Assembly (NCBI RefSeq): GCF_039537505.1 | Contig: NZ_BAABAQ010000020.1 | Span: forward strand, 71,983-135,982 | Source: Streptosporangium oxazolinicum | GTDB taxonomy: Bacteria; Actinomycetota; Actinomycetes; Streptosporangiales; Streptosporangiaceae | Direction: 5' to 3' | Length of the DNA stretch: 64,000 nt | Shown: positions 41,152 to 49,521 of the stretch, piece by piece | Position numbering within the stretch: the stretch's first letter is position 1 | Layout of the letters: each line of letters begins with the position of its first letter | Notes under the pieces: generated by a model | What the model was told of the DNA's origin: nothing | The model's database searches: none | Seen by the model: only the letters and a program-made list of their open reading frames with translations | Position numbers and translations under genes: made by a program

Positions 41152-41835
41152 ATGTCGATCACCCACCTCAACGGCCAGAACCGGACCATGCCCGCCGACC
41201 AGGCCCGCGCCCTGTTCCTGCTCGCCGACGGCCACACCGTCCAGGTCGCCGCCACCGAGACCGGCCTGAAGGTCCTCACCGTCGTCCAGGCCGCCCGCCG
41301 CCAGGGCTGGACCGTCCACCCCAGCACCGGCATGGCCTTCGACCCGGCCAGCGACAACAAACTGCCGGTCCTGTCCGACGACCTCGCCGCCATCGCCCGC
41401 GCCTGGACCCCGCCCAAGCCCGCGCCCGCACCGGCCGCCGAGGGCTCCGTGGACGAGCTCCTCGCCGACGCCGCCGCCTGCGACGACCGCCACGTCCAGA
41501 CCGCGCTGAGCCGCGCCCGCGACGCGATCGACAGGCTCCGCGGAACCTACGCCGGAGTGGCCGAGCGCCGCGCCGAGGAGGAGAGGCAGGCCGCCGCCCG
41601 CGAATCCGCACTCGCCGACGTCGCCGACCTCGAAGCGCAGCTCGCCGCCGCCCGCCAGCGCGTGAAGGACACCAAAGCCACCACGTCGAAGAGCCGCACC
41701 TCCTCCAACGTCCCCACCGACGCCGAGGTCCGCGCCTGGGCCCAGGAAAACGGCGTCGAATGCAGCCGCATCGGCCGCGTCAGCCGCACCGTCCGCGCCC
41801 AGTACGAGGCCGCACACCGGCCGGTCGCCGTATGA
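41152..41835 (+). CDS. HTH protein with C-terminal Lsr2-type DNA-binding domain
   Basis: 227 aa. The N-terminal half has an HTH-like segment (DQARALFLLADGHTVQVAATETGLKVLTVVQAARRQGW). Residues 120-180 form a coiled coil. The last 40 residues (TDAEVRAWAQENGVECSRIGRVSRTVRAQYEAAH) fit the Lsr2 C-terminal fold, with RIGR replacing the RGR AT-hook-like core. Lsr2 is the actinobacterial xenogeneic silencer; a phage relative may counter or mimic it. Confidence 0.75.
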   Translation: MSITHLNGQNRTMPADQARALFLLADGHTVQVAATETGLKVLTVVQAARRQGWTVHPSTGMAFDPASDNKLPVLSDDLAAIARAWTPPKPAPAPAAEGSVDELLADAAACDDRHVQTALSRARDAIDRLRGTYAGVAERRAEEERQAAARESALADVADLEAQLAAARQRVKDTKATTSKSRTSSNVPTDAEVRAWAQENGVECSRIGRVSRTVRAQYEAAHRPVAV

Positions 41836-42083
41836 CCACCACCACCTGGACCCGCCGCGGCGCCTGCCGCACCGCCGACCCTGAGCTGTTCTTCCCCATC
41901 TCCCACACCGGCCCGCGCGGGCAGGCCGACACCGAGGAAGCCAAGAAGGTCTGCCGCGCCTGCACCGTCCTGCGCAACTGCCGCGCCGACGTCCTCGACA
42001 ACCCGCCCGAGTACGGCGTGTTCGCCGCCACCACCCCCGACGAGCGCCGCACCCTCCGCGCCCGCCGCCTCAACCCCAACTAA
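41832..42083 (+). CDS. whiB-like: WhiB-family protein (second, diverged)
   Basis: 83 aa. RGACRTADPELFFP, then CRACTVLRNC gives the four-Cys cluster site. The usual GVWGG turn is replaced by YGVFAA and the C-terminus is short, so sigma or DNA contacts may differ from the copy at 33449. It overlaps the Lsr2-like gene by 4 nt, pairing two chromatin or transcription factors. Confidence 0.85.
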   Translation: MTTTTWTRRGACRTADPELFFPISHTGPRGQADTEEAKKVCRACTVLRNCRADVLDNPPEYGVFAATTPDERRTLRARRLNPN

Positions 42084-42103
42084 CCCCCCCGAGGAAGACC
42101 CCC

Positions 42104-43003
42104 ATGACCGCGATCAACGACCGCTACGTCCTCGTCCAGGGCGACACCCACATGTACTACCTGCCCGAGACGGGCACCAGCCGCCACGCGCGCAGCAAGC
42201 GCAAGGTCTACGCCCCCGGGGACATCCCCATGACCGAACTGAACAAGCCCGGCTGGTGGGCCAGCACCGGCCCCGCCCCCGAGATCACCATCCACATCCC
42301 GCAGTGGGACCGCACCACCAGCTACACGCTGCGCGACCCGGCCACCGCGTCGGAGAAGTTCCCCCCCACCCTCACCCCCGAGGAGTTCGAGACCGCGGCC
42401 GCCGGAAGCCTCGACACCGAGACCATCCACTACAACCTGTACAAGCCCGTCACCGAGCCCGTCGCCGACGTCATCACCACCATCTCCACCACCGGCTGGC
42501 CCGTCCTGACAGACGCCGTCCCCGACGTCTTCGGAGAGCGCCCCTGGCACGCCTCCCTGCCCTCCGTCCTCACCCAGCGGCCCGAATACCTGCACCTGTT
42601 CCCCGGCTACCTCGACGGCCTCCGCGACCACCTCAAGAACGTCATCAAGGCCCTGCCCGGAGTCCAGTACTGCTACGTCAAGGACAACCACCTCGACGTC
42701 ACCATCCAGGTGCCGCTCGACCTGCCCCGCACCCAGTGGGTCACCCCGCCCAACCAGTACGGGCCCTCCCGCCGCAAGCCCAAGCCCGTCGAGCGGCCGG
42801 TGCTCGTCACCCGCCACCTGCGCCTGCCCGTCCCCGACCGCGTCCCCGGCCCCAACCAGGAAGCCGCGATCCACGCCTGGGACCGGGCCGTCGCCCACTG
42901 GGTCGCCGTCGTCACCGACGCCAAGGCCGCTGCATGCCACCACTGCGACGGCACCGGCCACGTCCCCCTCGGCTCCACCGAGTACACCCCCACCAAGCCC
43001 TGA
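42104..43003 (+). CDS. Hypothetical protein with C-terminal zinc motif
   Basis: 299 aa. Sequence such as PEITIHIPQWDRTTSYTLRDP and a conserved-looking core ending in AAACHHCDGTGHVPLG, a single DnaJ-type CxxCxGxG zinc knuckle. No enzyme motif is seen. Confidence 0.6.
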   Translation: MTAINDRYVLVQGDTHMYYLPETGTSRHARSKRKVYAPGDIPMTELNKPGWWASTGPAPEITIHIPQWDRTTSYTLRDPATASEKFPPTLTPEEFETAAAGSLDTETIHYNLYKPVTEPVADVITTISTTGWPVLTDAVPDVFGERPWHASLPSVLTQRPEYLHLFPGYLDGLRDHLKNVIKALPGVQYCYVKDNHLDVTIQVPLDLPRTQWVTPPNQYGPSRRKPKPVERPVLVTRHLRLPVPDRVPGPNQEAAIHAWDRAVAHWVAVVTDAKAAACHHCDGTGHVPLGSTEYTPTKP

Positions 43004-43018
43004 CCCTCACCCGCCCCC

Positions 43019-43043
43019 GGGGCGGCGCCACCAGCGCCGCCCC
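43019..43043 (+). terminator. Hairpin with CACCA loop
   Basis: GGGGCGGCGC-CACCA-GCGCCGCCCC between 42104-43003 and the next gene; perfect 10-bp stem. Confidence 0.55.
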
Positions 43044-43067
43044 TCTCCCCACCAGAGAGGAGACACC

Positions 43068-43289
43068 GTGGCTTCGTTCGCCGATGCCCGCACCGCTCGT
43101 ATCCGCCACGTCCCCGGCCTCAACGGAGGCTGCGAAGTCTGCCTCAACACCATCGAGCCCGGCCAGAAATACGTCCGCTTCTCCGCCACCCCGCACAGCG
43201 ACGAGTGGGACGGCGACACCTGGGCTCACATCAAGGCCCACGCCCCGGCCGGACGCTGCATCCAGAAGGAGGGGACGAGCCGTGGCTGA
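43068..43289 (+). CDS. Small zinc-binding-like protein
   Basis: 73 aa. GLNGGCEVCLNTIEPGQKYVRFSATPH, later HIKAHAPAGRCIQKEG: a CxxC...H...C pattern of a compact zinc finger. GAGAGGAG ribosome site; it overlaps the next gene by 8 nt. Confidence 0.6.
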   Translation: MASFADARTARIRHVPGLNGGCEVCLNTIEPGQKYVRFSATPHSDEWDGDTWAHIKAHAPAGRCIQKEGTSRG

Positions 43290-43629
43290 GCCCCCCTACT
43301 CTCATCTCCTCGGGCTCCCCGAGGAGTGGGTTCTGGACGCCACCGAAGCCTGGCACGAGGCCCCGCGCAACCACTTGGGTCACATCGCGCTCGACGAGCT
43401 GATGGCCTTCATCCTCGCGCGAGTCGCCCCGACCATCCAGGCCGACGCCGCCGCCCGCCAGCGCGCCGACAGCGCCGCCCAGGTCCGGCAGATCTTCGAG
43501 GACGGCCCCCACGGGCTCGCTAACTTCCGGGCCTTCATCAAGCGCCACGACCGCCTCATCACAGGCGACAGCGTCGTTGCCGTGGGCCTGGCGCTCGCCG
43601 ACGAGCTCGAAACCCCCGCCAAACCCTGA
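43282..43629 (+). CDS. Helical hypothetical protein
   Basis: 115 aa, mostly helical (EEWVLDATEAWHEAPRN, QIFEDGPHGLANFRAFIKRHDRLI). No family is recognised. Starts at GTG inside the end of the previous gene. Confidence 0.6.
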   Translation: MAEPPYSHLLGLPEEWVLDATEAWHEAPRNHLGHIALDELMAFILARVAPTIQADAAARQRADSAAQVRQIFEDGPHGLANFRAFIKRHDRLITGDSVVAVGLALADELETPAKP

Positions 43630-43665
43630 CCCCCACCCGACCCGCCCCCCTCGGAAGGCCACGCC

Positions 43666-44076
43666 GTGCCCATCGACAAAGCCCCTTACGACGCCCGCGG
43701 AAACCTCCAGCACTACCCCGGGCCGTCCTACAGCGCGCAACTCGGATCGGTGCCGACCGACTGGCGGCCCAACACCCCGTTCACCGCCACCCTCACCTTC
43801 CGCGGCTCCCAGCGAGGCCGCTCCGCCGCCTACTTCCTGTGGGAGGACGCCAACGGCCGCACCTACCCCATGTTCCTCGCCGACCTCGGCGACCTGATCC
43901 TCTCCACCACCCTCGACAAGGGCGTCATCACCGGCGAATGGATCGTCGGGAAGCGCGGCAAGAACTACGGCCTCAAACACCACAAGCCCGCCCCACCGTC
44001 CAAGCCCCGCCAGCGCAAGACCCGCTCCGCCGGCGGACCCGCCGAGCCCGCCCCGACCGGAAGCGAGGAGCCGTGA
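43666..44076 (+). CDS. Beta-rich hypothetical protein
   Basis: 136 aa. LTFRGSQRGRSAAYFLWEDANGRTYPMFLADLGDL and TTLDKGVITGEWIVGKRGKNYGL predict a small beta-barrel, perhaps nucleic-acid binding given the basic tail KPRQRKTRSAGG. It overlaps the next GTG by 4 nt. Confidence 0.6.
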   Translation: MPIDKAPYDARGNLQHYPGPSYSAQLGSVPTDWRPNTPFTATLTFRGSQRGRSAAYFLWEDANGRTYPMFLADLGDLILSTTLDKGVITGEWIVGKRGKNYGLKHHKPAPPSKPRQRKTRSAGGPAEPAPTGSEEP

Positions 44077-44582
44077 CTCCCGGCCAGGCCACCCTCTGGG
44101 ACCTCCCCCAGCCCCCCACCCGGCCCCTTCCCCGCCCCGACGAGCGCCTCCCGCACGCCAAGCCCGCCCCCCGCCGAAACCACGTCCTCAACATCCCCCG
44201 CGCCCGCCTCACCGAAGAAGCCAAGGCCCAGGACTGCGAACCCACCTGCATGGTCTGCGGCAAACCCGAAGGCCGCGGCCTGTGCTCGCCGCGGTGCCGC
44301 GTCCTGTGCGCCAACAGCGCCCAGCCCGGCCGCACCGAGGTCTGCATCATCACCACCCGCGTCACCGCCCGCCTCGCCGTCGGCGTCCACGGCGCCGAAC
44401 CCGGCCGGAAACTCGCCGTCGTGGACGAATGCCCGCACTGCGAACGCGTCCACTGGCACACCCCCCAGTACGGCACCCACTACCGAGTACCGCCCTGCCG
44501 CCAGCCCTACCTCCTCACCCTGCCCCGCCCCCGCATCGGCCCCGGAGGCGTACTCCTCACCCCCGGAACGGACACCCGATGA
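44073..44582 (+). CDS. Cys-rich hypothetical protein
   Basis: 169 aa. Several Cys pairs: CEPTCMVCGKPEGRGLC, CRVLC, ECPHCERVHWH, suggesting two zinc sites around a beta domain. It precedes the Thg1-like gene with a 4-nt overlap. Confidence 0.6.
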   Translation: MTPGQATLWDLPQPPTRPLPRPDERLPHAKPAPRRNHVLNIPRARLTEEAKAQDCEPTCMVCGKPEGRGLCSPRCRVLCANSAQPGRTEVCIITTRVTARLAVGVHGAEPGRKLAVVDECPHCERVHWHTPQYGTHYRVPPCRQPYLLTLPRPRIGPGGVLLTPGTDTR

Positions 44583-45343
44583 CCACCGACAGCCTCGGCG
44601 ACCGGATGAAGCGCTACGAAGCCACCACCCGGGCCGTCCTCCCGCCCCGCACGTACACGATCCTCAGGGTGGACGGACGCGCGTTCCACACCTTCCTGCG
44701 CCACGCCGAACGCCCGTTCGACGACCGCGTCATGGACTGCATGGACGAGGTCGGCAAAGCCCTTTGCGCCGAGATCTCCGGCAGCGTCCTCGCCTACACC
44801 CAGTCCGACGAGTGCTCTGTCCTGATCACCGACTTCACCAGCCACGGCACACAGCCGTGGTTCGGCGGCGTCGTCCAGAAGATGACCAGCATCGCCGCGT
44901 CCCTCGCCACGGTTGCGTTCAACGAGGCGTACGCCACCCCGTACGGCGGGCGGCGGGCCCTGTTCGACGCTCGCGTGTTCACCCTCTCCAGCCCCGTCGA
45001 GGTCGCCAACTACTTCCTGTGGCGGCAACGCGACTGCGTCCGCAACAGCATCACCATGGCCGCCCAGGCGGTTTTCTCCCACCGCGACCTGCACCGCAAG
45101 TCCACCGACGACATGCAGAACATGCTGTGGGCCGAGGGCATCAACTGGAACAACTACCCCGACGGTGCGAAACGCGGACGGGTCTGCACCCGCCGCGCCG
45201 CCGAGCAGGCCACCATCAGTTCCATCCGCTCCTGGTGGGAGACGCAGGCCGCCCCGCACTTCACCGCCGAGCCGGACAGTTGGCTGGCCTCGACCATCCC
45301 CACCCTGCCGACCCTCACCCCCGGGGACCACCCGCAAAAGTGA
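44579..45343 (+). CDS. thg1-like: tRNA-His guanylyltransferase-like protein (Thg1/TLP)
   Basis: 254 aa. MKRYEATTRAVLPPRTYTILRVDGRAFHTF carries the metal-binding DGRAFH signature, and SVLAYTQSDECSVLI the second acidic motif (SDE) of the 3'-5' nucleotide-adding polymerases. Members add G-1 to tRNA-His or repair tRNA 5' ends in the 3'-5' direction. No tRNA gene was found in the window. The role may be repair of host-cleaved tRNA. Confidence 0.85.
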   Translation: MTTDSLGDRMKRYEATTRAVLPPRTYTILRVDGRAFHTFLRHAERPFDDRVMDCMDEVGKALCAEISGSVLAYTQSDECSVLITDFTSHGTQPWFGGVVQKMTSIAASLATVAFNEAYATPYGGRRALFDARVFTLSSPVEVANYFLWRQRDCVRNSITMAAQAVFSHRDLHRKSTDDMQNMLWAEGINWNNYPDGAKRGRVCTRRAAEQATISSIRSWWETQAAPHFTAEPDSWLASTIPTLPTLTPGDHPQK

Positions 45344-45386
45344 GGAGCCAACCTCCCGCAAAACTGACGACCCAGAAAGATCACCA

Positions 45387-45779
45387 ATGACCACGCCTAC
45401 CAACGCGACCGACACCTTCGACCTCCCCGAGGAGCTCGCGGAAGCGCCCGTGCAGTTCTGGACCTGTTTGAACCGCGACCACAAGACCGTCACCTGGCAA
45501 GGCGACATCGCATCCTGCGGCGAGTGCGGGCTCACCTCCGACATGACGCGCAGACGCGACAAGCTGGTCGCCGAACGGGTGCGCGCCGACGAGCGCACCC
45601 ACATCGCCGCCATGGTCCGCCACTACTTCGCCGCGTCGGACGACCCGCTGTGCGAGGACGTACGGATCTTGTGCGGGCGCATCGAACGGGGAGAGCACTC
45701 GGCCGCCCCCGCCCCCGGAGAGCAGGAAACCATGGCGCCCGAGCAGGCCGCCATCGCCCGGGACCTTCCGCAAAAATGA
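45387..45779 (+). CDS. Hypothetical protein with CxxC motif
   Basis: 130 aa. WTCLNRDHKTVTWQGDIASCGECGLTSDMTRRRDKL with CGEC and an upstream Cys/His resembles a zinc ribbon; the remainder is helical. Flanked by repeated CGCAAAAN-TGAGGAGCC stretches (45335 and 45771). Confidence 0.6.
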   Translation: MTTPTNATDTFDLPEELAEAPVQFWTCLNRDHKTVTWQGDIASCGECGLTSDMTRRRDKLVAERVRADERTHIAAMVRHYFAASDDPLCEDVRILCGRIERGEHSAAPAPGEQETMAPEQAAIARDLPQK

Positions 45780-45790
45780 GGAGCCGAACC

Positions 45791-45913
45791 GTGGACACCT
45801 ACGAGCACCAGCGCACATGGAAGGTGAGGGAAAACGTGTACCTCACCGTGGGATGGAACGTCCCCCGGCCGCTGCGCCGCCTGGTCGCTCTCTTCGAACA
45901 GCGCAAGAGGTAA
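45791..45913 (+). CDS. Short protein
   Basis: 40 aa: YEHQRTWKVRENVYLTVGWNVPRPLRRLVALFEQRKR. GTG start with GAGGAGCC upstream. It overlaps no other gene, and its last residues are basic. Function unknown. Confidence 0.5.
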   Translation: MDTYEHQRTWKVRENVYLTVGWNVPRPLRRLVALFEQRKR

Positions 45914-45933
45914 CCACCTCGGGCGCCTGCTCG

Positions 45934-46002
45934 AACTCCCAGCCAACTCCCAACATCTCCCAGGGCTGGGAGGAACTCCCAACTGCTGCCAGCAACTCCC
46001 AA
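45934..46002 (+). repeat. Helically phased AACTCCCA iterons
   Basis: AACTCCCAR at 45934, 45945, 45974 and 45994, with a related ATCTCCCAG at 45955 and an inverted CTGGGAGG at about 45966. Spacings of 11, 10, 19 and 20 nt keep all sites on the same DNA face. An 8-bp inverted repeat TGCTGCCA/TGGCAGCA (45985-46012) encloses the last copy. Confidence 0.6.
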
Positions 46003-46029
46003 AATGGCAGCAACGCCCTCACCCTGACC

Positions 46030-46067
46030 GTGAAGCCCCGCGCCCCCCACCGAGCGCGGGGCTTCAC
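46030..46067 (+). terminator. Strong terminator hairpin
   Basis: Perfect 14-bp stem GTGAAGCCCCGCGC around a 10-nt loop, ending the preceding operon just before a system A promoter. Confidence 0.8.
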
Positions 46068-46090
46068 GCGTACCTGCACAAACGAACCCA

Positions 46091-46118
46091 GACACTAACC
46101 CATCCCCGCCGCGATGCT
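46091..46118 (+). promoter_or_regulatory. System A promoter-like motif (leaderless type)
   Basis: GACACTAAC, 13 nt, GATGCT (46113-46118), 8 nt, ATG at 46127. The 17 nt CGTACCTGCACAAACGA upstream recurs at the copy at 55746. Confidence 0.65.
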
Positions 46119-46126
46119 CCCGCGTC

Positions 46127-46519
46127 ATGACCACGATCCCCACCGCGGCCCCCATCCCCCGCGACCTCGGCACCCCGATCTACGACCGCCTCGAAGCCGA
46201 ATACAGCCGGCGCCGCCACCCCGCCGCCCGCCCGCCGGCCGCCCCGGCGACCGCGCATTTCGAGATCACCCCTGACGGCCACGCGACCCAGCTCGCCCCC
46301 CTGGTGTCCGGTCTGGTCGCCCAGCTGGCCGTCGCCGACGACGAGCAGACCCGGGCCTTTCGCGAACCCCGCGAGCTGACCCCAGCCGACCTCGCTGACG
46401 CCTTCGGCGTCCCCCTCTCCGTCCTCGGCCTCACCCCCGAGGAACCGGCCACCGCCGAGTTCCCTGCCCTCACCCCCAACCCCTGGTTCACCCGCGACAC
46501 AGACAAGGCCACCACATGA
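46127..46519 (+). CDS. Hypothetical protein
   Basis: 130 aa. The C-terminal part REPRELTPADLADAFGVPLSVLGLTPEE looks like an XRE-type HTH fragment (DLADAFGVPLSVLGL). Starts 8 nt after a -10-like box, so probably leaderless. It overlaps the next gene by 4 nt. Confidence 0.55.
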   Translation: MTTIPTAAPIPRDLGTPIYDRLEAEYSRRRHPAARPPAAPATAHFEITPDGHATQLAPLVSGLVAQLAVADDEQTRAFREPRELTPADLADAFGVPLSVLGLTPEEPATAEFPALTPNPWFTRDTDKATT

Positions 46520-46797
46520 GCACCAGCACCGACACCAGCAACCGCGAAGCCCTCGCCTTCCTCTCCGGATGCGGCGCCTTCCTCCTCCACATCTTCGGCA
46601 GCGCCCTCCTCATCGGGGGCCTGGCCGTCGCCGTCCTCGCAGACGGAGTCCTCGCCGGCATCCTGTGGACCCTCATCACCCTCCTGGTCATCGCAGGCGG
46701 CCTCACCGCGGCCAACCGCACGTACAAGAAACTCCGCCGCGACCGCACCCCCGAACCAGTCATCCGGCCCACCGTCACCAAGACGGACCTCAACTAG
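46516..46797 (+). CDS. Two-helix membrane protein
   Basis: 93 aa. Hydrophobic helices SGCGAFLLHIFGSALLIGGLAVAVLA and ILWTLITLLVIAGGLTA, then a basic tail ANRTYKKLRRDR. Function unknown; a membrane partner in exclusion or lysis is possible. Confidence 0.6.
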   Translation: MSTSTDTSNREALAFLSGCGAFLLHIFGSALLIGGLAVAVLADGVLAGILWTLITLLVIAGGLTAANRTYKKLRRDRTPEPVIRPTVTKTDLN

Positions 46798-46811
46798 CTG
46801 TGGAGCGCCCC

Positions 46812-47357
46812 ATGAGCGACGAAGAGCCCAAGGTAGGCAGACCCATCAAGCTCACCCCCGAGCTCCAGGAAGACCTGTTCCTCGCCCTCAAGGGCGGCCA
46901 CAGCATCGCCTCGGCCGCCGAGCTCGTCGGCATCGCCGAGTCCACCGTCCACCACTGGCGTAACCTCGGCCTGGCCGACAACGCCCCGGACCTGTACGCG
47001 GACTTCGCCGCCGGGGTTATCCGGGCCCGAGCGAAGGCCCGCGACATCCTGGTCGCCGCGGCGTTCGCCGACGCGGTCGGCGGCGTCGAGATCAAGCGCA
47101 CGATCCGCCCCGACGGGTCGGAGGAAGTGCAGACCACGCCGCCGAACGGCCGCGTCGCCCTGGAGCTGCTGTCACGGATGCACCCGGTGGACTGGGTGCA
47201 GCGCAAGGCCATCGAGGTGTCCAACCCCAAGGGCGAAAGCTTCCAGGTCTCGCACAATGTGGACCTGAGCGGCCTGGCCGAGCGGGTCGTCGAGGCCGCC
47301 CGCGCGGCCGAAGCGGAACTCGAAGCCGAGCACGCCGCCGGAGGTGACTCCCTGTGA
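46812..47357 (+). CDS. Terminase small subunit-like HTH protein
   Basis: 181 aa. VGRPIKLTPELQEDLFLALKGGHSIASAAELVGIAESTVHHWRNLGLADN is the N-terminal HTH typical of phage small terminases. A helical region FAAGVIRARAKARDILVAAAF and LLSRMHPVDWVQRKAIEVS follow in the usual order. Small terminase binds packaging sites. The large subunit is not adjacent, so a plain DNA-binding paralogue is the alternative. Confidence 0.65.
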   Translation: MSDEEPKVGRPIKLTPELQEDLFLALKGGHSIASAAELVGIAESTVHHWRNLGLADNAPDLYADFAAGVIRARAKARDILVAAAFADAVGGVEIKRTIRPDGSEEVQTTPPNGRVALELLSRMHPVDWVQRKAIEVSNPKGESFQVSHNVDLSGLAERVVEAARAAEAELEAEHAAGGDSL

Positions 47358-48652
47358 GCGCCAAGGAGAACAGCGGGACACCGCCCCGGGAACCCTGGCA
47401 CCCCGCCCCCTTCTACGTCACCGACAGCACCGGCTCCGTGGGCGTGGCCGGAGTACGCAGGCACCGCCAGGAGCGCCGACGGGTACGGCGGGAGGTCCAG
47501 CAGGCGCGAGACGCCCGGGTGCTGCGCCGCGCCGCCGAGCGGATCTTGCGCGCACGCGTCGAGTGCCCATCCCACCCCGAGCGCCCGGCGGGCTGCTCGA
47601 CGTCGTCGTGCCTGGCGTGCCGGGACAACGCGGTGTTGACCCACGCGGCCCGCCTCGCCGCCGGCGACCATCCCGAAGGGCCGGCCACGGCCGCGCCCGT
47701 GCCCGCCGGCGGGCCGAAGCCGTCACCCGACCGGGCGGCCCCGGCGGCGCTCACCCAGGAGGCGCTCACCCGGGCCCTGGAGAGATTGCGGGCCGCGCCC
47801 TACCAGTCCCGCTACGCCGACTGGGAGTTCTACGACCTGAACCGCGCGGCCAGAGCGCTCGCGGCACCCGCAGGGAGCGCTGTCACCGAGCAGCGGAAGC
47901 GGGAGGTGGGCGAGCAGCTGGACGCCGAGGCCCGCGAGCTGTGGTGGAGGCGGATGCTGTTCGGCAACAGCCTCAGCGACGTGTCGCCGACGCAGGAGCC
48001 GGCCGCACCCGACACCGGTCCCGCAGAGGAGCCCGCCGAGCGGAGCCTCACCGAGGTGATCGAGCAGGAGCTGGAGCGGGAGCTGAAGCTGGAGTGGAAC
48101 CGGCAGGTGTACGGCAACCCCGAGGGGGACCTGTCGCTCGCCAACTTCACCGGCCTGTTTTCCCTGGCAGCCGAGAAACCGCCGCTGCGCGGCTGCCTGG
48201 CCGCCGCAGTGGGTCAAGACGGGCGCAACCGGGCGGATCCGCGCGAGGCTGAGACGTGGATGTCGCGTGCCCCCTTCGAGCCGTCCTCACCGGCCGGGGG
48301 GTGGCCGGGGCCGCTGGAGAGGAGCCGGCCGGGCTGGGAGACGAAAGAGACCCCTGCCCCCGACGACGAGGACGAGCTGGACGAGGACGGCGGCGGTTCG
48401 GAGCCCGCCCACGACCACGCCGCGCGCTTGCCGGGCGGCTGGTCGCAGGTGCGCAACGACACCGGCCGCGCTGAGCGTGTTTTCCTGGCCGCCGACGTGA
48501 GCCGCGAGAACGACGACGTCGAGCTGTTCGTGTACGACGGCCGTGACTACACCACTTGGCGGCGATGGCAGCAGGGCCTGAGCCCCGCCGCCATCGCCAG
48601 GGAAGAATTCGCGAAGTGGACGTTCGACCTTTCCCGGGATCGCTTCTGGTAG
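47354..48652 (+). CDS. Large charged hypothetical protein
   Basis: 432 aa. A basic N-terminus (RRHRQERRRVRREVQQARDARVLRRAAERILRAR) with CPSHPERPAGC...C is followed by a helical middle and an acidic linker (DDEDELDEDGGG). The C-terminal domain RVFLAADVSRENDDVELFVYDGRDYTTWRRWQQGLS may be a small beta module. It could pack or process DNA with the preceding protein, but no nuclease or ATPase motif is seen. Confidence 0.55.
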   Translation: MSAKENSGTPPREPWHPAPFYVTDSTGSVGVAGVRRHRQERRRVRREVQQARDARVLRRAAERILRARVECPSHPERPAGCSTSSCLACRDNAVLTHAARLAAGDHPEGPATAAPVPAGGPKPSPDRAAPAALTQEALTRALERLRAAPYQSRYADWEFYDLNRAARALAAPAGSAVTEQRKREVGEQLDAEARELWWRRMLFGNSLSDVSPTQEPAAPDTGPAEEPAERSLTEVIEQELERELKLEWNRQVYGNPEGDLSLANFTGLFSLAAEKPPLRGCLAAAVGQDGRNRADPREAETWMSRAPFEPSSPAGGWPGPLERSRPGWETKETPAPDDEDELDEDGGGSEPAHDHAARLPGGWSQVRNDTGRAERVFLAADVSRENDDVELFVYDGRDYTTWRRWQQGLSPAAIAREEFAKWTFDLSRDRFW

Positions 48653-48695
48653 CCGCCACGGTCTCGAGAACCTGGCGTCTCAGGAACACATGAAA

Positions 48696-48726
48696 CGGCC
48701 CGCCCCGGAGAGTCTGGGGCGGGCCG
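48696..48726. terminator. Bidirectional terminator
   Basis: CGGCCCGCCCC and complement, 11-bp perfect stem, 9-nt loop, between convergent genes. Confidence 0.75.
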
Positions 48727-48738
48727 TAGGTGGTTGGG

Positions 48739-49521
48739 TCAGCGGTAGACGGGGCTCACGCTCTCGGGGGGAACGCCTGCGATGTCGGCGAGACCCTGGG
48801 CGGGCGCACCCTCCGCCATGGCGAGGATCTGCGGCCACGCCGCCCGTTCCATCGTCGGCGTGTCCTTCCAGCCGTGCCCCGCTCGGAACGTCACCGAGCA
48901 GCCCCGCCCCCACATCGAGCGGGCCGCATCGAGCAGCGTCACCGTGAGCTGGAGATCCTCCCGGAACCACTCCTCATCGTTGATGAACGCTTCGACGAGG
49001 AACACCGGCAGCCCATCGGGCAGGATGAGCTGGCGGCGCTGGTAGATCGTGCACGCCCGCACCCAGTCGCCGAGACCGGCCTCCATCCGCTCGTCCAAGC
49101 CGTCGTTCCAGCGCAGCCACCGCGCCAGCGGATGGGTTTCGGCGAGGTCAGCCTGGGAGTAGGTGCCGGGCTCGGAGTAGCCGTGCAGCTGGTGGTGTTT
49201 GTTGTTGACCAGCCAGATCGGCCAGGAATCCTCTTCATCACCGTACGGGGCGAGCGTTCCGGCGAGCAACTGGTACGGGTCGGTGCGGCCCTCGAACGTG
49301 TGCCCGCCCGCCGACAGCAGGAGGTGAAGACGGCCGTCGGGCAGGCGCCGCGCCCAGGCCGAGCCGGTCGTGATGGTCACGTACCCGGCCGGGGCCCACA
49401 CGGGCGGCTGCTCGTCCAGGACGTGAGCGGGCAGGCGAAAGCGGGCGGTCGCGTTGTAGCGGTTCCGGTGTTTGCCGTTGCGGAGGGCGCGAAGCAGGTT
49501 GCGGCGCAGGCTGCGTTTCAT
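48739..49521 (-). CDS. Hypothetical protein
   Basis: 260 aa. A basic start MKRSLRRNLLRALRNGKHRNRYN, then a globular core (YVTITTGSAWARRLPDGRLHLLLSAGGHTFEG, LILPDGLPVFLVEAF). No family is recognised. GGAAGG ribosome site; a large CCGAGCCGCC/GGCGGCTCGG hairpin lies in its leader. The stretch 49522-49750 holds no convincing gene. Confidence 0.55.
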   Translation of the reverse strand: MKRSLRRNLLRALRNGKHRNRYNATARFRLPAHVLDEQPPVWAPAGYVTITTGSAWARRLPDGRLHLLLSAGGHTFEGRTDPYQLLAGTLAPYGDEEDSWPIWLVNNKHHQLHGYSEPGTYSQADLAETHPLARWLRWNDGLDERMEAGLGDWVRACTIYQRRQLILPDGLPVFLVEAFINDEEWFREDLQLTVTLLDAARSMWGRGCSVTFRAGHGWKDTPTMERAAWPQILAMAEGAPAQGLADIAGVPPESVSPVYR

